From contig JAKUHH010000041.1 of assembly GCA_022701365.1 (NCBI GenBank), positions 310,001 to 374,000 of the forward strand: DNA of 64,000 nt. The letters run 5' to 3'. The stretch comes from Mycocentrospora acerina. Its lineage: Eukaryota; Ascomycota; Dothideomycetes; Pleosporales. A program made the translations under genes and the position numbers. Below are positions 23,015-35,030 of the stretch, in pieces. A model generated the notes under the pieces. That model worked only from the letters and a program-made list of their open reading frames with translations, had not been told where the DNA came from and made no database searches. The stretch's first letter is position 1, and every line of letters starts with the position of its first letter.

Positions 23015-23890
23015 ATGGCCGACGTCGCCACCGCACCAAACCCGCAGCAGCAGGTCCCGCTGGACACAATCCCCATCTCGCCTGTCGACAAGTCAAGCGA
23101 AGGCACAGAGGGAAAGTCGTCCAGCAGTGACAACGCAGCCGACGGCGAAGTCCGCACCGTCTTCCACGACCCCGAGAACTTCAATGTCAAGCACCCTCTT
23201 ATGAACACATGGACGCTGTGGTTCACCAAGCCCCCCAGCGGCAAGGTGCGTTTGAGACTCTTGGTGTTTTGGTCTTGAATTTTGCTAATGGCCACAGGGC
23301 GACAACTGGGCTGAGCTGTTGAAGGAGGTCATCTCTTTTGATTCCGTCGAGGAGTTTTGGGGTATCTACGTATGTCACCTTGTGCAGGGAGTTTCAGATG
23401 CATGCGCTAATCACGTCTACAGAACAACATCACGCCAACATCCGACCTGGCGCTCAAGTCTGACTACCATCTTTTCAAGAAGGGCGTACGACCAGAGTGG
23501 GAAGACTCGCAGAACAAGCACGGTGGCAAGTGGGCGTTCCAGTTCAAGGACAAGAAGGCCATCAACATCGATGCCCTGTGGCTTCATGTCATGCTCGCGG
23601 CCATTGGCGAGAACCTCGAGGACGAAGAGGACAACGAGGTTATGGGTGTCGTTGTGAACGTCAGGCGAGGCTTCTACCGTATCGGCCTGTGGACCCGAAC
23701 AGTCGGTCGTGCGGCCAGCGGCGAGGGCAAGAGCAGGACGACGGAGCAAGGCAAGGCTGCTCTTGAGAAGATTGGAAAGCGCTTCAAACAGGCTCTCCAA
23801 CTCAAGGACAACGACCCTGTCGAGTTCTCGGGCCACACCGACGCAGCACACTCTGGCAGCACCCGTGCAAAGGCCAAGTTCACCGTCTAA
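23015..23890 (+). CDS. Translation initiation factor eIF4E (mRNA cap-binding protein)
   Basis: Binds the 7-methylguanosine cap of mRNA and recruits eIF4G. Exons 23015-23245, 23298-23369 and 23423-23890 encode 256 residues. After a disordered, acidic N-terminus of about 50 residues, the fold begins with HPLMNTWTLWFTKPPSGK, containing the first conserved Trp cluster. The eIF4G-contact segment SVEEFWGIYNNI follows, then KKGVRPEWEDSQNKHGGKW with the cap-stacking Trp and Glu, and the basic phosphate-binding part near RRGFYRIGLWTRT. Both introns are phase 0 with GTGCGT and GTATGT donors. The start at 23015 (MADVATAPN) is chosen because the frame upstream is unrelated leader sequence. No unusual substitution was seen in the cap pocket. 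Confidence 0.96.
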
Positions 23891-24488
23891 GAAGCGAGAC
23901 ACATGACTAGCCCCACAGGCTTGGAGCGATGTTAACGTAGATTTGTGGCCTTGCAATACATTTTCACGTCGCCCTGGGACATTGTGAGCGCGCTCGATAG
24001 CTTGGATCGAGGCTGCTTCTTTAGTCCCTGGTTGGGCCGAAAAGCATTTTATACCGGTACATGATCAAAAGGTTCTGGTTTCTAGCATGGCGTATGCATG
24101 GGGCGGCGATCGGTCATATTGGGTTTTCTAACATGATTCATCTGGCCATGACGGATTATACCTGGACGCGGGCGGTGTGGTCCTGGGTTTGATAGATCAG
24201 CTCTCTCATCTAGCATATCTAGGCAGCAGAGAGTGGACGCATCTGACGAATTTTATCCCTTTCACGTGCGAATTTTGTATCCATTATAGTGAATGAGTGA
24301 ACAAACGAACGAACAAAGAAACGCGTCGCCCACGCTCTACGAGTCTGCCGGCTTGGCGCTGACGTCGCTTGCTTGGTGGCTGTGCGTGCACAGCCGCAAA
24401 TTTCCGAAGTCCGTCAACGCGCGCCCAACACGAGTGATCCCCTCCATATTTCCTCGTTTCTCCACATCTCTACACAGTGCCCGCAAAC
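23891..24488. other. Intergenic, promoter of the J-protein gene
   Basis: About 600 bp. The proximal 200 bp before 24489 are GC-rich and pyrimidine-rich. No other gene or repeat was recognised. Confidence 0.5.
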
Positions 24489-26344
24489 ATGCCTGTTGAG
24501 ACTGGATACTACGACGCCTTGGGCGTGACGCCCACAGCCACTGAGCTGGAGATCAAGAAGGCGTACCGCAAGCTCGCGATCAAACTGCACCCAGGCATGC
24601 CGCGCAGACGCTCACTGATGGCAGCCCAAGTTCTAACGAGTGAGCAGACAAAAACCCCGGCGATGAGACAGCACACGCAAAGTTCCAGGAAGTAGGTTTA
24701 GTCCCGTGATGTGCAGAATATCTGTGTTGCACTGAACTGCGGGGCTCACGCTGTGACAGATTGGCGAGGCATACCAGGTGCTCAGCGACGATCAGCTGCG
24801 GGCAAACTACGACAAGTATGGCAAAGAAGGAGCGATGCCGAGTAGCGGTTTTGGTATGGACTCTTGGTTGTGCGTCGTGGGTTGCCATGTGCTGACTTTG
24901 TTGCAGAGGACCCGTCTGAGTTCTTTACCATGATCTTTGGCGGGGAAGCCTTCATGGACTGGTATGGATTTGCTCCACCACACAGAGGCTTGTACGTGGA
25001 AGACTAACACTTTCAGGATCGGTGAGATCTCGTTGATGAAGGACCTGACCAAGACCATGGAGATTTCCATGCGTGAAATGGAGGAGGAGCAAGCTGCCGA
25101 AGCCGCTCAGGCCAAAGCACAGGGCGAGTCCTCGACTGCTGGTGCTACTGCTGGCGCTACTCCTGGTGCTGCTGTAGACCCAACTGCTGGCACGGCGTCT
25201 CCAGCCAACCCCGTCGACGCACACGCACCGAGTGCTGCCGCCAAAGCCAAGGAGGCGGAAGCGGAAGCTGAGCGTGCAAACGCTCATGGGACAGATGCCC
25301 CGCCTGCGTATGGCGCACCGCCGCCTGTGTATGCCGAGGCCGCCACAGACCCATCAGCCACACCAAGGACTGCATCGCCTGCCGGCGCGAGCACACCAAA
25401 AACCCGTGGCGCCGTGCCAATCCGAGCTGCTATTATGGACAGGTCGGAAGAGGAGGCACGCATGGAGGCAGCCGGCATGACTGATGCGGAGAAAGAGCTG
25501 CGTGCAAAGGAGAAGAAGAAGGCTGGCTTGACCAAGGAGCAGCGCGAAGAGCTGGCCGCATACGAATTGGAGCGTAAGAGGATCCGAGACGAACGTGTTA
25601 CCAACCTCTCCAAGAAACTCACCGACCGCATCTCCCTTTGGACAGAAACCGACAAGGCTGCCGACGTCACAAAGGCTTTCAAGGACAAGATCCAGCTCGA
25701 GATTGAGAATCTCAAGATGGAATCGTTTGGAATAGAAATCCTCCACGCTATCGGTACGACATACCTTATGAAGGCATCATCGTTCCTTAAATCCCAGAAG
25801 TTCCTCGGCATCTCAGGCTTCTTCTCGCGTATCAAGGACAAGGGTACTCTGGTCAAGGACACATGGAGCACCATGAGCGCCGCCATCGATGCTCAGCTTA
25901 CCATGGAAGAGATGGCCAAGTTGGAGGAAGCAGGCGGCGAAGCATGGACAGACGAGAAGAAGGCTGAGTACGAGAAGAAGGTTACAGGCAAGATTCTCGC
26001 TGCAGCATGGCGAGGCAGCAAATTCGAGGTCCAGAGTGTGTTGCGCGATGTATGCGATGTCGTACTTAACGACAAGAAGGTCAAGCTAGACAAGCGTATT
26101 GAGCGGGCACACGCATTGGTCATCATTGGCGAAATGTTCCAAAAGGTATGTCCACTCTATTGCGTCCTCAACACTTTATGCCTCAAGACCACTAACATAT
26201 AAACAGGCGGAGCGTGACCCAGAAGAAGAGGGCGATTTCATGGCGTTTGAGCAGCTCATGGCTGAAGCCGCAGCGAAGAAGGAGAGCAAGCACGATAAAC
26301 ACCATGATAAAAAGGAGAAGAAGAAGGAGAAGGAAAAGGCTTGA
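24489..26344 (+). CDS. Class C J-protein with DnaJ-X domain (Caj1/Djp1-like Hsp70 co-chaperone)
   Basis: Stimulates Hsp70 ATPase; yeast relatives Djp1 and Caj1 act in the cytosol, Djp1 in peroxisomal and mitochondrial import. Exons 24489-24594, 24648-24691, 24760-24853, 24907-24961, 25017-26145 and 26207-26344 encode 521 residues. The J-domain spans about 6-75: YYDALGVTPTATELEIKKAY, the HPD tripeptide at 34-36, then GEAYQVLSDDQLRANYDKYG. A short Gly/Phe part with EFFTMIFGGEAF follows. An Ala/Pro/Thr-rich low-complexity segment runs to about 240. The DnaJ-X region covers roughly 240-470 (LTDRISLWTETDKAADV, FGIEILHAIGTTYL, GISGFFSRIKDKG). The tail is strongly basic (KKEKKKEKEKA). Intron 1 needs a GC donor (GCATGC) and splits the Asp codon of HPD, so splicing there is essential for activity. 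Confidence 0.93.
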
Positions 26345-27154
26345 GCATGGAACTATTTGCATAACTTTGTTGCATTTCCTCCTCATACATGACCTTTTTA
26401 CTTCTCTTTCCTCTCTTCCCCCTTTTTTCATTGTGATATCCATAGATTCGTTTCCTTTCCCCCCTTTTCTGAGTTGGATTACAGCGGTTGGGGAGTTGCA
26501 GCGTAGCGAGCGTATAGCATTGCACGGAAACATGGCTAGTATATAAACGACGTGAATGCATGACTGAGAATCCATGATCGCAAGGAATCTGTATTACTTA
26601 CCCCTGGAGACAGCAAAACCCTGCTGGGACATGAATGTGCATGCATGTGTCCGCCTTTGTTCACCAAAGTCCTGATATGATGATAAATGGTCTGAATTGC
26701 AACAAGCTTGGACACACCATCATCGAATCCCCACCGCCCACCATCTACACACTGAAGCACTAGTTCTCAGTTCATGTACCTCATTCAATTCTTCATATCT
26801 ACATAACGAGACACCCATATTTCGTGAAAGAAAGTAAAGGAGAGAAAAATCTCTAGCCACCTAATCCCGTGCCACAGGCAGGAGAGAGAAAGAAAGAAAG
26901 AAAGATGAAGGAGAAGAGGAGTAAGAAAATATAACGCCGTTCCTGTCTATCCATCCCATCCCATCCCATCCCATCCACTTACCCACCCATCTTCATATCA
27001 ACAGCAAAAAAATTGCCTCGTGACAACACGCAAGACGTGCTACCGCTCGAAGAAAAAAAGACTCCCCCAAAAGCGCTGTTTTCTCAACACGAGGAAGAAG
27101 AAAAAAGAAGAAGAAGAAGAAGAAGAAAAGGAGAGTGTGTAGAGAGCCCAGTAC
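26345..27154. other. Convergent 3' intergenic region with simple repeats
   Basis: About 800 bp between the J-protein stop and the stop of the minus-strand cysteine-motif gene. It contains a GAAA tract (about 26886-26905), a CCCAT tract (26951-26977) and a GAA tract (27091-27130). No gene was recognised. Confidence 0.5.
26951..26977. repeat. (CCCAT)n microsatellite
   Basis: Five tandem copies of the CCCAT pentamer within the 3' intergenic region. Confidence 0.8.
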
Positions 27155-29499
27155 TCAAGAGAAAGAAGAATAAGATGAAGGAGGGGGGGAAGTAACCCTC
27201 TCAGGCGAGCGACCCCTACGCTCCTCATCCCGTGGCCCAGTATCTTCTTCATTGCCAGAAGCGGCAGCAGCAGCGTCGCCGTTTTCCTCAGCGCCATGCT
27301 CCCTTTCCTTCTCCTTCTCTTCGCCTTCCACAGCACTAACCACAATCCCCGGCATCCCTTTCCCCCCCTCTTGTTGTCCTGCAATGCTCTTTTTCGCCTC
27401 GAGCAAAACGCCTACTTCTCGCCCGGGCACCATTGCCAGCTCTTCGCTGCACTCCCTGCACATCCTCAGCTGGCACCAGGTACAGCACCACTTCCTGTCC
27501 CGGGAGTTGGATTGGCACACCATGCAGCCCATGGGCTGGAACCAGTTGTTGCTCCAGATGTTGTGGTAGTGGGAGGTGTAGCAGGAGAGCTGCTCGGGGG
27601 TGATGGCGGGGATGAGTGTTGTGGAGAGGGGGATGGAGAGGCGGGTTAGAGGGGTGAAGGGGGGAAGTGGGGAAATGGGGGTTGTGGAGGTTGGTTGGGG
27701 CGGTGCGAGTGTGGGTGTGGAGGTTGGAGATATAGGGGGTGAGGCGCGTGAGAGGATCGTAGACGCTGGGTGCGTGAAGAAGGAGAACGTGTAGGATGGA
27801 GCGGTGGAGGGCCAGACCGAGGGGCTGGGTTCCGGGGGGTTGACAGTGGTGGTAAGGAAGAGGGGTGCTGGGGGTGTTGGGGCGGGCGGGGCTATGGCCG
27901 GGGTCCGGAGGTGGGCGAGTTGTTCTTGTAGCTCCTGAGCTGTGGCTTGGGGAGCGGGAGACAGCTCGTGATGGTTCTGGTCGCTTGGTTGTGGGAGAGG
28001 CGAGACGGGAGATATTTCTTGGTCCTTCTGCTGTTCAGGCTTTAAGGTGGGCGATGGTGTCATCGCCGGAGTGATAGTTTTGACTCCGCGTGTTGGAATT
28101 GGGGGAGCAGGTCGATGAGCCTGAACATAACTGTTAGCAAATGAAATTGATTTTACAAGTAGACAGGTGTGCTGACATTTTAAAATCCACAAATCTATCG
28201 CATAAAGACAGGCGAGGGGAAAGGGAGCTGTATAAATACCTTCAGGATGTTAAAGCCTGTGCTGCTCTTCCCGCGTTGGTGCAGAGGTGATGCCGGACCT
28301 CTGGGGCGAGGATTTGATGGTAGGCCTATGTTGACAAGTGCTTTGCGTGGTGGTGAGGGCACTGTCTTATTCTCTTCAGGCGGCGTGGGAGGCATCCGGC
28401 TGACGACTTGTACACTACCCTCACGACCGTTGGTAGGCCCTTTCTTTAACTGTGGGATTTGTGTATGGGTGGTTGTGTTTGATTTTGCGGTCACTACCAT
28501 GGGTACGGATGTAGGAGCACCTTGTCGGCCTCTGGGCGCATCCTCTCCCTCGACAAGACCGACAAACTTCATGACGTTGGACCCCAAAGGCTTCCTCCTA
28601 ACAGCTGGTACCCTATCAGCAGTCATAGATGACTCGGTTACCGTGGGTCTCGCCCCGCGTTGAGAGTGGAACGAGTCGTTTCGCTCCAATTCTGACATTT
28701 GTCCCGACTGTGCAGTTCCCATCATCGAGCTCTCAGCACTATTCTCTTGGTTCGACTGAACTCGCGGCGGTGGCAATCTTTTGTTCTGCGGAGGCGAGGA
28801 TGAAAGAGTCTTTGTCGGTACTGGAAATACTTGCGATGGTGGAATAATTGCAGTGGCTCCGTTGCTGACGACCAACTTGAGAGATGGTGGCTTTCCGTCG
28901 CGGGACAAACTGCGGTGGACAATTCTGTTGCTCCGCTGGCTTACAGGTGAACCGTCTGGAGAGACGGGTGCGTATTGGTCGTCTATCAGATGTCAGCAAA
29001 CGTAATTTTAAACTTTGTCCTCTGAAGTGTTAATTCGCTGAAGATATTGTTTTGAACGCCGCCAATTGAAGGAAAAATGTAAACGAAGCCAAATGGATAG
29101 GGTCTTCTATGGTACGTTCGAAAGAAGATTTGAAGATTTGGTGAACGTGAACGTGAACGTGAACGTAATTTGAATGTGAAGGTGAAACGTTTTGTCACAA
29201 TTCACGTTGCCAGTCATCCCCGCTTTGGTCTTACGTGAGGATATATACTCAATTTGCTTACCTCGTAGTGGAAACTGCATGCTCATACGGTGGGCCGGAC
29301 TTCCAACCGCTGGTAGCGGCCTATCCTTCAGACTGTCCACTCGTGGTGGAGGAATAGGAGGAAGACCCTTAGATGCCGGTATGAGGGGGTATTCGTAAGC
29401 CTCAAATGAGTTGCTGTAATCGTCCAAGAGCGCGCTAACTACGTCTTGTCGTACTGCTTGTGACGGCACAAGAGACTGCTGAGTGATGATGTCTGTCAT
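27155..29499 (-). CDS. Uncharacterised disordered protein with C-terminal cysteine cluster
   Basis: I do not recognise a named family. Three exons, 29262-29499, 28240-28982 and 27155-28120, encode about 648 residues. The first 510 or so are Pro/Ser/Thr-rich and probably disordered, with SH3-ligand-like proline runs (GLPPIPPPR, RPAPPIPTRG). The only compact part is near 505-555: an aromatic/His stretch (SHYHNIWSNNWFQPMG), then the spacing C-x2-C-x9-C-C-x2-C-x4-C-x2-C at 526-551. This looks like a two-site zinc-binding knuckle related in style to RING/FYVE modules. The remaining tail is charged (Glu/Lys). Intron 1 (28983-29261) is unusually long for this window at 279 bp and contains a GAACGT tandem repeat. 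Intron 2 is 119 bp. A further intron near the low-complexity C-terminus cannot be ruled out. Confidence 0.72.
29139..29166. repeat. GAACGT hexamer tandem repeat inside an intron
   Basis: Four near-tandem GTGAAC/GAACGT units occur within the 279-bp first intron of the cysteine-cluster gene, followed by diverged copies (GAATGT, GAAGGT). Confidence 0.6.
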
Positions 29500-31278
29500 T
29501 TTATCGTCGTTGAATCGATGTAGCTAGATGTAAAGGAGATTGTGAAAGTGTTTTATTTCTTGATTTTTGAATGGAATCGGCCCAGCGAACGTGAACAGCG
29601 AACTAGCGCGTTGAAGAGAGACGAGAAAGGAGTGTAAGAAAGCAAAAATGAAATGCAAGAGAGCGAATAGCCAAAAAGGACGATAAACTGGTTCCAGAAC
29701 CAATTAATACCGTGAAGAAAGAGAATGCGAAAAGGCCGAGAGGAAAAAAGGATTACGCATGGTAAAGCCTGGCGGCGAATTTGGCCGTCTCAGGTACAGG
29801 TGCGGACATGGGCCGGCTGACGAGCAGGCCTCGGATCCGTCAAACGCATAAATTGTTTGAGACACGGACATGCTTCCTCCCGGCCTGTCATAAAAAGTGA
29901 GCTGCGTACACTCTGGCGGGGATAGGTTGACCCATGCAGGGACGCAAGACGTCTGAGATGAGAGGATGATGCCGCGCTCCACCGGTACACTCCCGTACCG
30001 TGATCATCACCGCAGAGGCGGAATAGGCAATCCCTGGGATTCCTGATTGGCAAGCCTTATCACAATCATGGTCGCAAATGGTGATGCATTGCTGCGCCCT
30101 CGAATACGAAACAGATCGGGTTCTTGAGCAAGTGTCGAGTAAGAAACCTCAAGACCTGATAAGGAGAAGTCGGACCTCCCTCGACGCACTCCACACACTC
30201 CACACACGATCATTCCCACGTGACAGTTTCCACGCGGTGCATATCCAAGTCCAGGCACTGGTATTCAAATCACCAAATGTCAGCTCCGCAGCTTTCCAGC
30301 AATGACGTATAAGGTATCCAGATCGACACGACCGTTTTACGCATTGCCTGAACGTACCCCCTGCTAGCCTCAAACGCCGCAAAGGATAACACAAACTCTG
30401 CTCTCGCCGTTAAAGACCCATGTCGGCCAAATGTAGGGAGACCAAGAAGCGAGATGAAAGATGATGTGGATGGGAAGATATCAATGTTGTGACTGGACGG
30501 AAACGGGGAAACGATTGCATCAGATAGATTGCGTAGCCTTGAACCCCATTTTCTCCCCTGAAGCTCTTGGTATCTCACTGGTAGATGGAAAATCCCTAGA
30601 CGTCGTCCTTGAATCAACAGTGTGTACATGTTTATGCATTCCAATCCAGGATCAAGACCCTTGTGAAAATCATCGAGAAACCAGACTTTGAAGCAGACAT
30701 GGACAATCCAACCTCAACGGCTTCATGGTCTCGCCAAGAGATACGGCATGGAAGGTGTTTACAATTTGTTTGTCATGCTCTTGTACAGTAATGTATTTGA
30801 AAGGTGTTCTTATACTACTTCTAGTTCATTACTCTCTTATTCTTCGCAAGTTATCGTAAAGAAGCGTTCACGGATCGCGATTGCCATCTCATTAATCTCC
30901 TCTACGAGACCCACACCAACCAGTATTACTCCTTCTTTTCTTCTTCTTCTTCTTCTTCTTCTTCTCCTTCTTCTTCTCCTCCTTCTTCTTCAGCTTCCCA
31001 CTTCTGTTCAGCGCCTGTAAATGCCCGAAAAAAGCAACTCAGCGAATGCGGCTTGCCCTCATTACTCCGATTACTCTATACCAAAAACCATAGCATCTCC
31101 CTGGGTATCGATCGCCGACCTCAAAGCCAGCCACAAAACAATGTCAAACTGCCGTCCAAACGCCGTCGCTAGAAACCGACCGACTAATCGTGGCCGTGAA
31201 AAGGGAACCGTTCTAAGCCCCATCTATGTGAAAAAAAAAATTAACCGTAAATGACAAGATGACGTCTTCGTCGTGTCG
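29500..31278. other. 1.8 kb gene-free interval
   Basis: Between the 5' end of the cysteine-cluster gene and the stop of the DUF7729 gene. A CTT/CCTT-rich tract occupies about 30931-30992. Short open frames at 29.7-30.7 kb on both strands have no domain and no splice support. Confidence 0.5.
30931..30992. repeat. (CTT)n microsatellite
   Basis: Imperfect CTT trinucleotide run on the plus strand interrupted by CTCC units, about 60 bp. Confidence 0.75.
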
Positions 31279-32595
31279 TCACTGGAAGAAGTAAAGTATA
31301 AACATTAGCACCAACATGAATGTCGGTGTCATTGCGGGTGCAGTCGTCGTAGCAGCACCCTTGAGCGGTGCGGCGGTAGTACTAACAAAGCCTTTCCCAC
31401 ATGATATAGATAGCTGTTGTGCGGCGGATGTGTATGTTTTGCTGAGCGGCTGTGTGGTGTTTCCAGCAAAGGAGGCGAAGATGGACATGGCGTCCTGAAG
31501 GCAGGTGTTGCATGTTGGACGGGCGCCGCCAGGGAGGACCTGTCCAATAGGGAGATAATAGGGGTAAGAGTCTGTGGTGGATGTTGTGTTGCTGACGGCG
31601 TTTGCGAAGCCTGTGGTGGGGAAGTTAGTTGGTGGAGGGCTTGGCTGGAGGGTTAATAGGACTTACAGTAGTTTCCCGACTTGTCTTTCAGGCAGCTAGC
31701 TTGGTAGGATGGCTCATATGCTACGAGGCCGTTGTATGCTTGTAGGACAATTGCGTTGTCATATCCGTAGTCTGCTTTGCAGGCGGAGTCGGATACTAGG
31801 TCCCGCGCGAGACCGTTTAGGGTCGTGGTGCACTGTTTGACGTTGGCAGCACAGGTCGCGTCGAGAGTTTGTGTGATGCGAAGAAATGATCTTGACGCGT
31901 CGAAAAAACCACTTGAGGTCTGCATGATGTAAGTAAGGACCATCTCGATAACAAAAGAGTGCATCGCAACGCACCTGTAGTAGCAGTGAAAATGGATTGC
32001 AATTATTAAAATCCTGATTTTGTCTAAGGCGACTTAAAAACCCAATGCAAGAGGTTGTGAAATTATTCGACAATCCGGTATCAAAGGCCTTGGGGACGGT
32101 GAAACTATTCGACGGTACACTGGGATCCGTTTGCACGGCGCGCTTGGACGGCGGCGGAGACAGCGTTGGTGATGCATCTTGGTCGATGTATAGAGAAGGC
32201 ATGAATATCGGGATTTCAGGCGGCGGACGATTGTCGAGAAGCAAAAGCGATCCCTTCCTTATTAGGGAGTCTTCCACAGGCACAACGGGCGCTAGTCGAT
32301 CAACATATGTGTTTATGGCGGAAACCACGCCGAGCAGGGAGCTCCAAGACAGCAATACGACAAGCAGCGAAAGCAACACACGGGAACCAGACCTCCTGAC
32401 GAGCGGCACAGTCGTAGTATATAAACAGTAGCGCCATTTCTTGTCTTTCCGATCCTGCTTCCTTTGTATGATTGTGGCCGGGGACGGAATACCGGTAGGC
32501 GCATGGTGCGACATGGCACCACGCAAGGATTCCGACTCGAGTCCCGTCACAGCGGTTTGGGACGGCAAGAGCATTCTTTTGGACTGTAGGATCAC
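31279..32595 (-). CDS. DUF7729-type, probably GPI-anchored surface protein
   Basis: Fungal extracytoplasmic protein of unknown function. Exons 31975-32595, 31667-31919 and 31279-31610 give 401 residues. After a basic leader a hydrophobic segment (73-92, RVLLSLLVVLLSWSSLLGVV) acts as signal or signal-anchor. The conserved domain then runs from about 175 to 360 with regularly spaced cysteines. It includes TSCIGFLSRLRQNQDFNNCN, SRSFLRITQTLDATC, AYNGLVAYEPSYQASCL, NAVSNTTSTTDSYPYYLPIG and GGARPTCNTCLQDAMSIFAS. A Thr/Ala linker and a C-terminal hydrophobic tail (TFMLVLMFILYFF) fit a GPI-attachment signal. Both introns (55 and 56 bp) are canonical and in frame. The start is uncertain: ATGs at 32595, 32574 and 32514 are all in frame. 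Confidence 0.85.
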
Positions 32596-32731
32596 ACGTC
32601 CACAAAAATAGACGATATTATTACTCGCAAGGCAGCCTCAAGTCTGTGCAAAACACGACCATTCTCAGGTCAAACAGTCGTCGCAGTAGTGCGTGGATTG
32701 GATTGGCTCCCCTTCTGTCTGGTTCAGTTCA

Positions 32732-32757
32732 ATCCAGTCCAGTCCAGTCCGGTCCAG
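32732..32757. repeat. (CAGTC)n short tandem repeat
   Basis: Five imperfect copies of a CCAGT pentamer upstream of the DUF7729 gene. Confidence 0.6.
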
Positions 32758-34373
32758 TAAGGGGGTCGATGAAATTCTCCGGGCACGGGCGGAAACCGTA
32801 TTGCGGGATGGAGAGAACTTGGCCAGTGAGCGAGAGGCAGTGTCGATCGTTGGTGTAAAGGGCCAGAGAGTGCGTTTTGGCCGTTTATGTCAATTGTTGC
32901 TTTTTGTTGCGCTGGGTAGTTCCAGGTAGTTCCAGGTTACAAGAAATTGCGACCGACAAGGGAAGAACCGCCCTTAGATATGTTCTAAGATTTTCACGGC
33001 CGCTTCACCGGCGGGACGCAAGCTCCAATACGAAAAAAGCGCCATTCCATGCCATCAGCCACGCGGCGCCCGTTCTGACAAGCAAGCCTCGAATCCTGCG
33101 CTCAACCGCAACGACAGGCATCCCGGATCCAGATGCAGCGCTTTCGTTAAAAGCTCGCTGGCCCCAGGGGAGCGTGCTGATCATGATGATTCGCGAGCGA
33201 GCGGCTGGCTCGTGCCAGGCAATACTGGGCATTGGATCCAGTAACCGTATACAGAGAAGGTGCCCGAGGCTCCCTTTCGTGTGTTGGTCAGGTCCAGCTG
33301 TGTGGCGTCATCTGCTAGATCCGATGCTGCGCAGAGGGGGCGGCGTCGAAGCTGGGCGGAGGACGGAGCCGTTAAAGGTTCCGTGCCCCGGGAGATGCAG
33401 GGCTGGGAAAAGCAAACGAGACAGCTCTGGTCAGGCACGGTTGGCATGCGGCACAAGCAGCCTAATGCGGCGAACTGGCAACCACTGCATGCAATTGGCC
33501 CAGGCCAGCGCTCTGAGGCGTCAACAGACATTACGGACTGCCCTCCCGCTGACAGGATTGACAAGTCCGACATGACAGCAGCGTACCACGTTTGTAATAG
33601 ACTTTCCGCCAAGCCAATAACGCACCACCATCTGTAAATTGGATTGCGCCGCTGCATCGCATCATGTACCCCTAATCCTATCGCGCGCCATGCCCAATGC
33701 ACAACCCCTCCAAACGCCGCCCCATCAGCTAGGCACGTCAACCCGCAAAGACACCACAGGGCGAGAACAACCCCTTCATCCAGACCAGCACCAGCAGACT
33801 CTTGGGCACTACGGATGCAGACTACGGACGCATACACGACAAGAATAGACAGAATGTGGGACCGTTTCACCCCATCCGGGCCATGAAATGACAATGACAG
33901 TGACTTTGATCGTGGCAGCAACAATAGCATTCGTTAGCTTCTGCCACGGAAATCTTAGTGCACTGCTGTAGCCGTACATGCAGCAAGATGTGCTTCTCCA
34001 GCGTACACAACTATAGGAAAACATGTGCACATATTGCAATTGACAAACCACCCTTGGTCGGATGGCCCAACTAGGTAGGAACCTTCCACTTTCATCTTCA
34101 ACCATTTTTCCATCTATCTATCCACCCACGTATGCATGCATCCATGCATCCATCTACTCGACCAAAAGCAGCACCCATACGCCAATCTAATAAAGAAAAC
34201 CCCCGACCCAACAATCCCATCTGCACGTTCAACATGGCAATAATTATATATTATCCATTCTGCTCACGCGCATCACCTCGCTTCCCCAACAAAACCCCAC
34301 TCTACCTGCTAACTGGCCAACCCCTCCCCCTGCTCATTTCACCTCAACTCACCTCACCCATTCACCTTTTACT

Positions 34374-34415
34374 CTTTTCTTCTTTCTTTCTTTCTTTCTT
34401 TCTTTCCTTCCTTCT
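34374..34415. repeat. (CTTT)n microsatellite
   Basis: About ten CTTT units running into CCTT units on the plus strand. Confidence 0.85.
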
Positions 34416-34657
34416 TCCAGACCAGCATCCAAAATCTCAACGCCACCCACTCACTCACTATCCACACATCCCCTCCATTCCCATTTCCCCAACACACGCA
34501 CACCCATTCCCTGCCCTCACTCCAGCCCTTACCCTTGCCCACATCCTTCCTCTCTTCCATTCTCCCACCCCACATTCACCCCTCCCCTTCACCTGCCCTC
34601 AACTTATTACCCGCCCGCACACTCACCGCGAACCACTTATTTCCAGTCTGTAAACTA

Positions 34658-34679
34658 GCCAACCAACCAACCAACCAAA
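34658..34679. repeat. (CCAA)n microsatellite
   Basis: Five tandem CCAA units; a second similar tract is at 35629-35660. Confidence 0.8.
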
Positions 34680-35030
34680 TCACACCCCTCTCTAATTGTG
34701 CCTCTACATGTACACACCTACCCCACCCCATTCCACCATAACCACCCCAGCTATTTATTCTTTATTTACATGTCATATCATATCATGTCACGTAATGCAA
34801 AGCACTGCACCAGGCTGCTCTCGCCCTTCCCCACCCTTAATTGATTTACTTCTCGCCGTGCCCGGGTAAATCTGTACAGATTTCGAGGAATGTGTGGCGT
34901 GTGATGTGTATAATACATTTTTATATGCTTGATTATGTGGTTATATCATTTGATAGATTAACATGTATATATGTATATATATATGTGTGACTATGTGGCG
35001 GGGAAGTGTATATGCTGTGCTGTGCTATAC

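Noticed and set aside
24952..25886. Several minus-strand open frames opposite the J-protein gene
   Set aside because: Antisense shadows of the Ala-rich and DnaJ-X coding region.
30270..30644. 124-codon minus-strand open frame in the interval after the cysteine-cluster gene
   Set aside because: No homology signal, overlapping frames on the other strand, no plausible introns extending it.
33181..33930. 249-codon open frame on the minus strand, with a 232-codon frame on the plus strand overlapping (32877-33575)
   Set aside because: Neither has a recognisable domain, signal or splice-linked continuation. The sequences look like out-of-frame translation of GC-balanced DNA, and both strands are open over the same interval.
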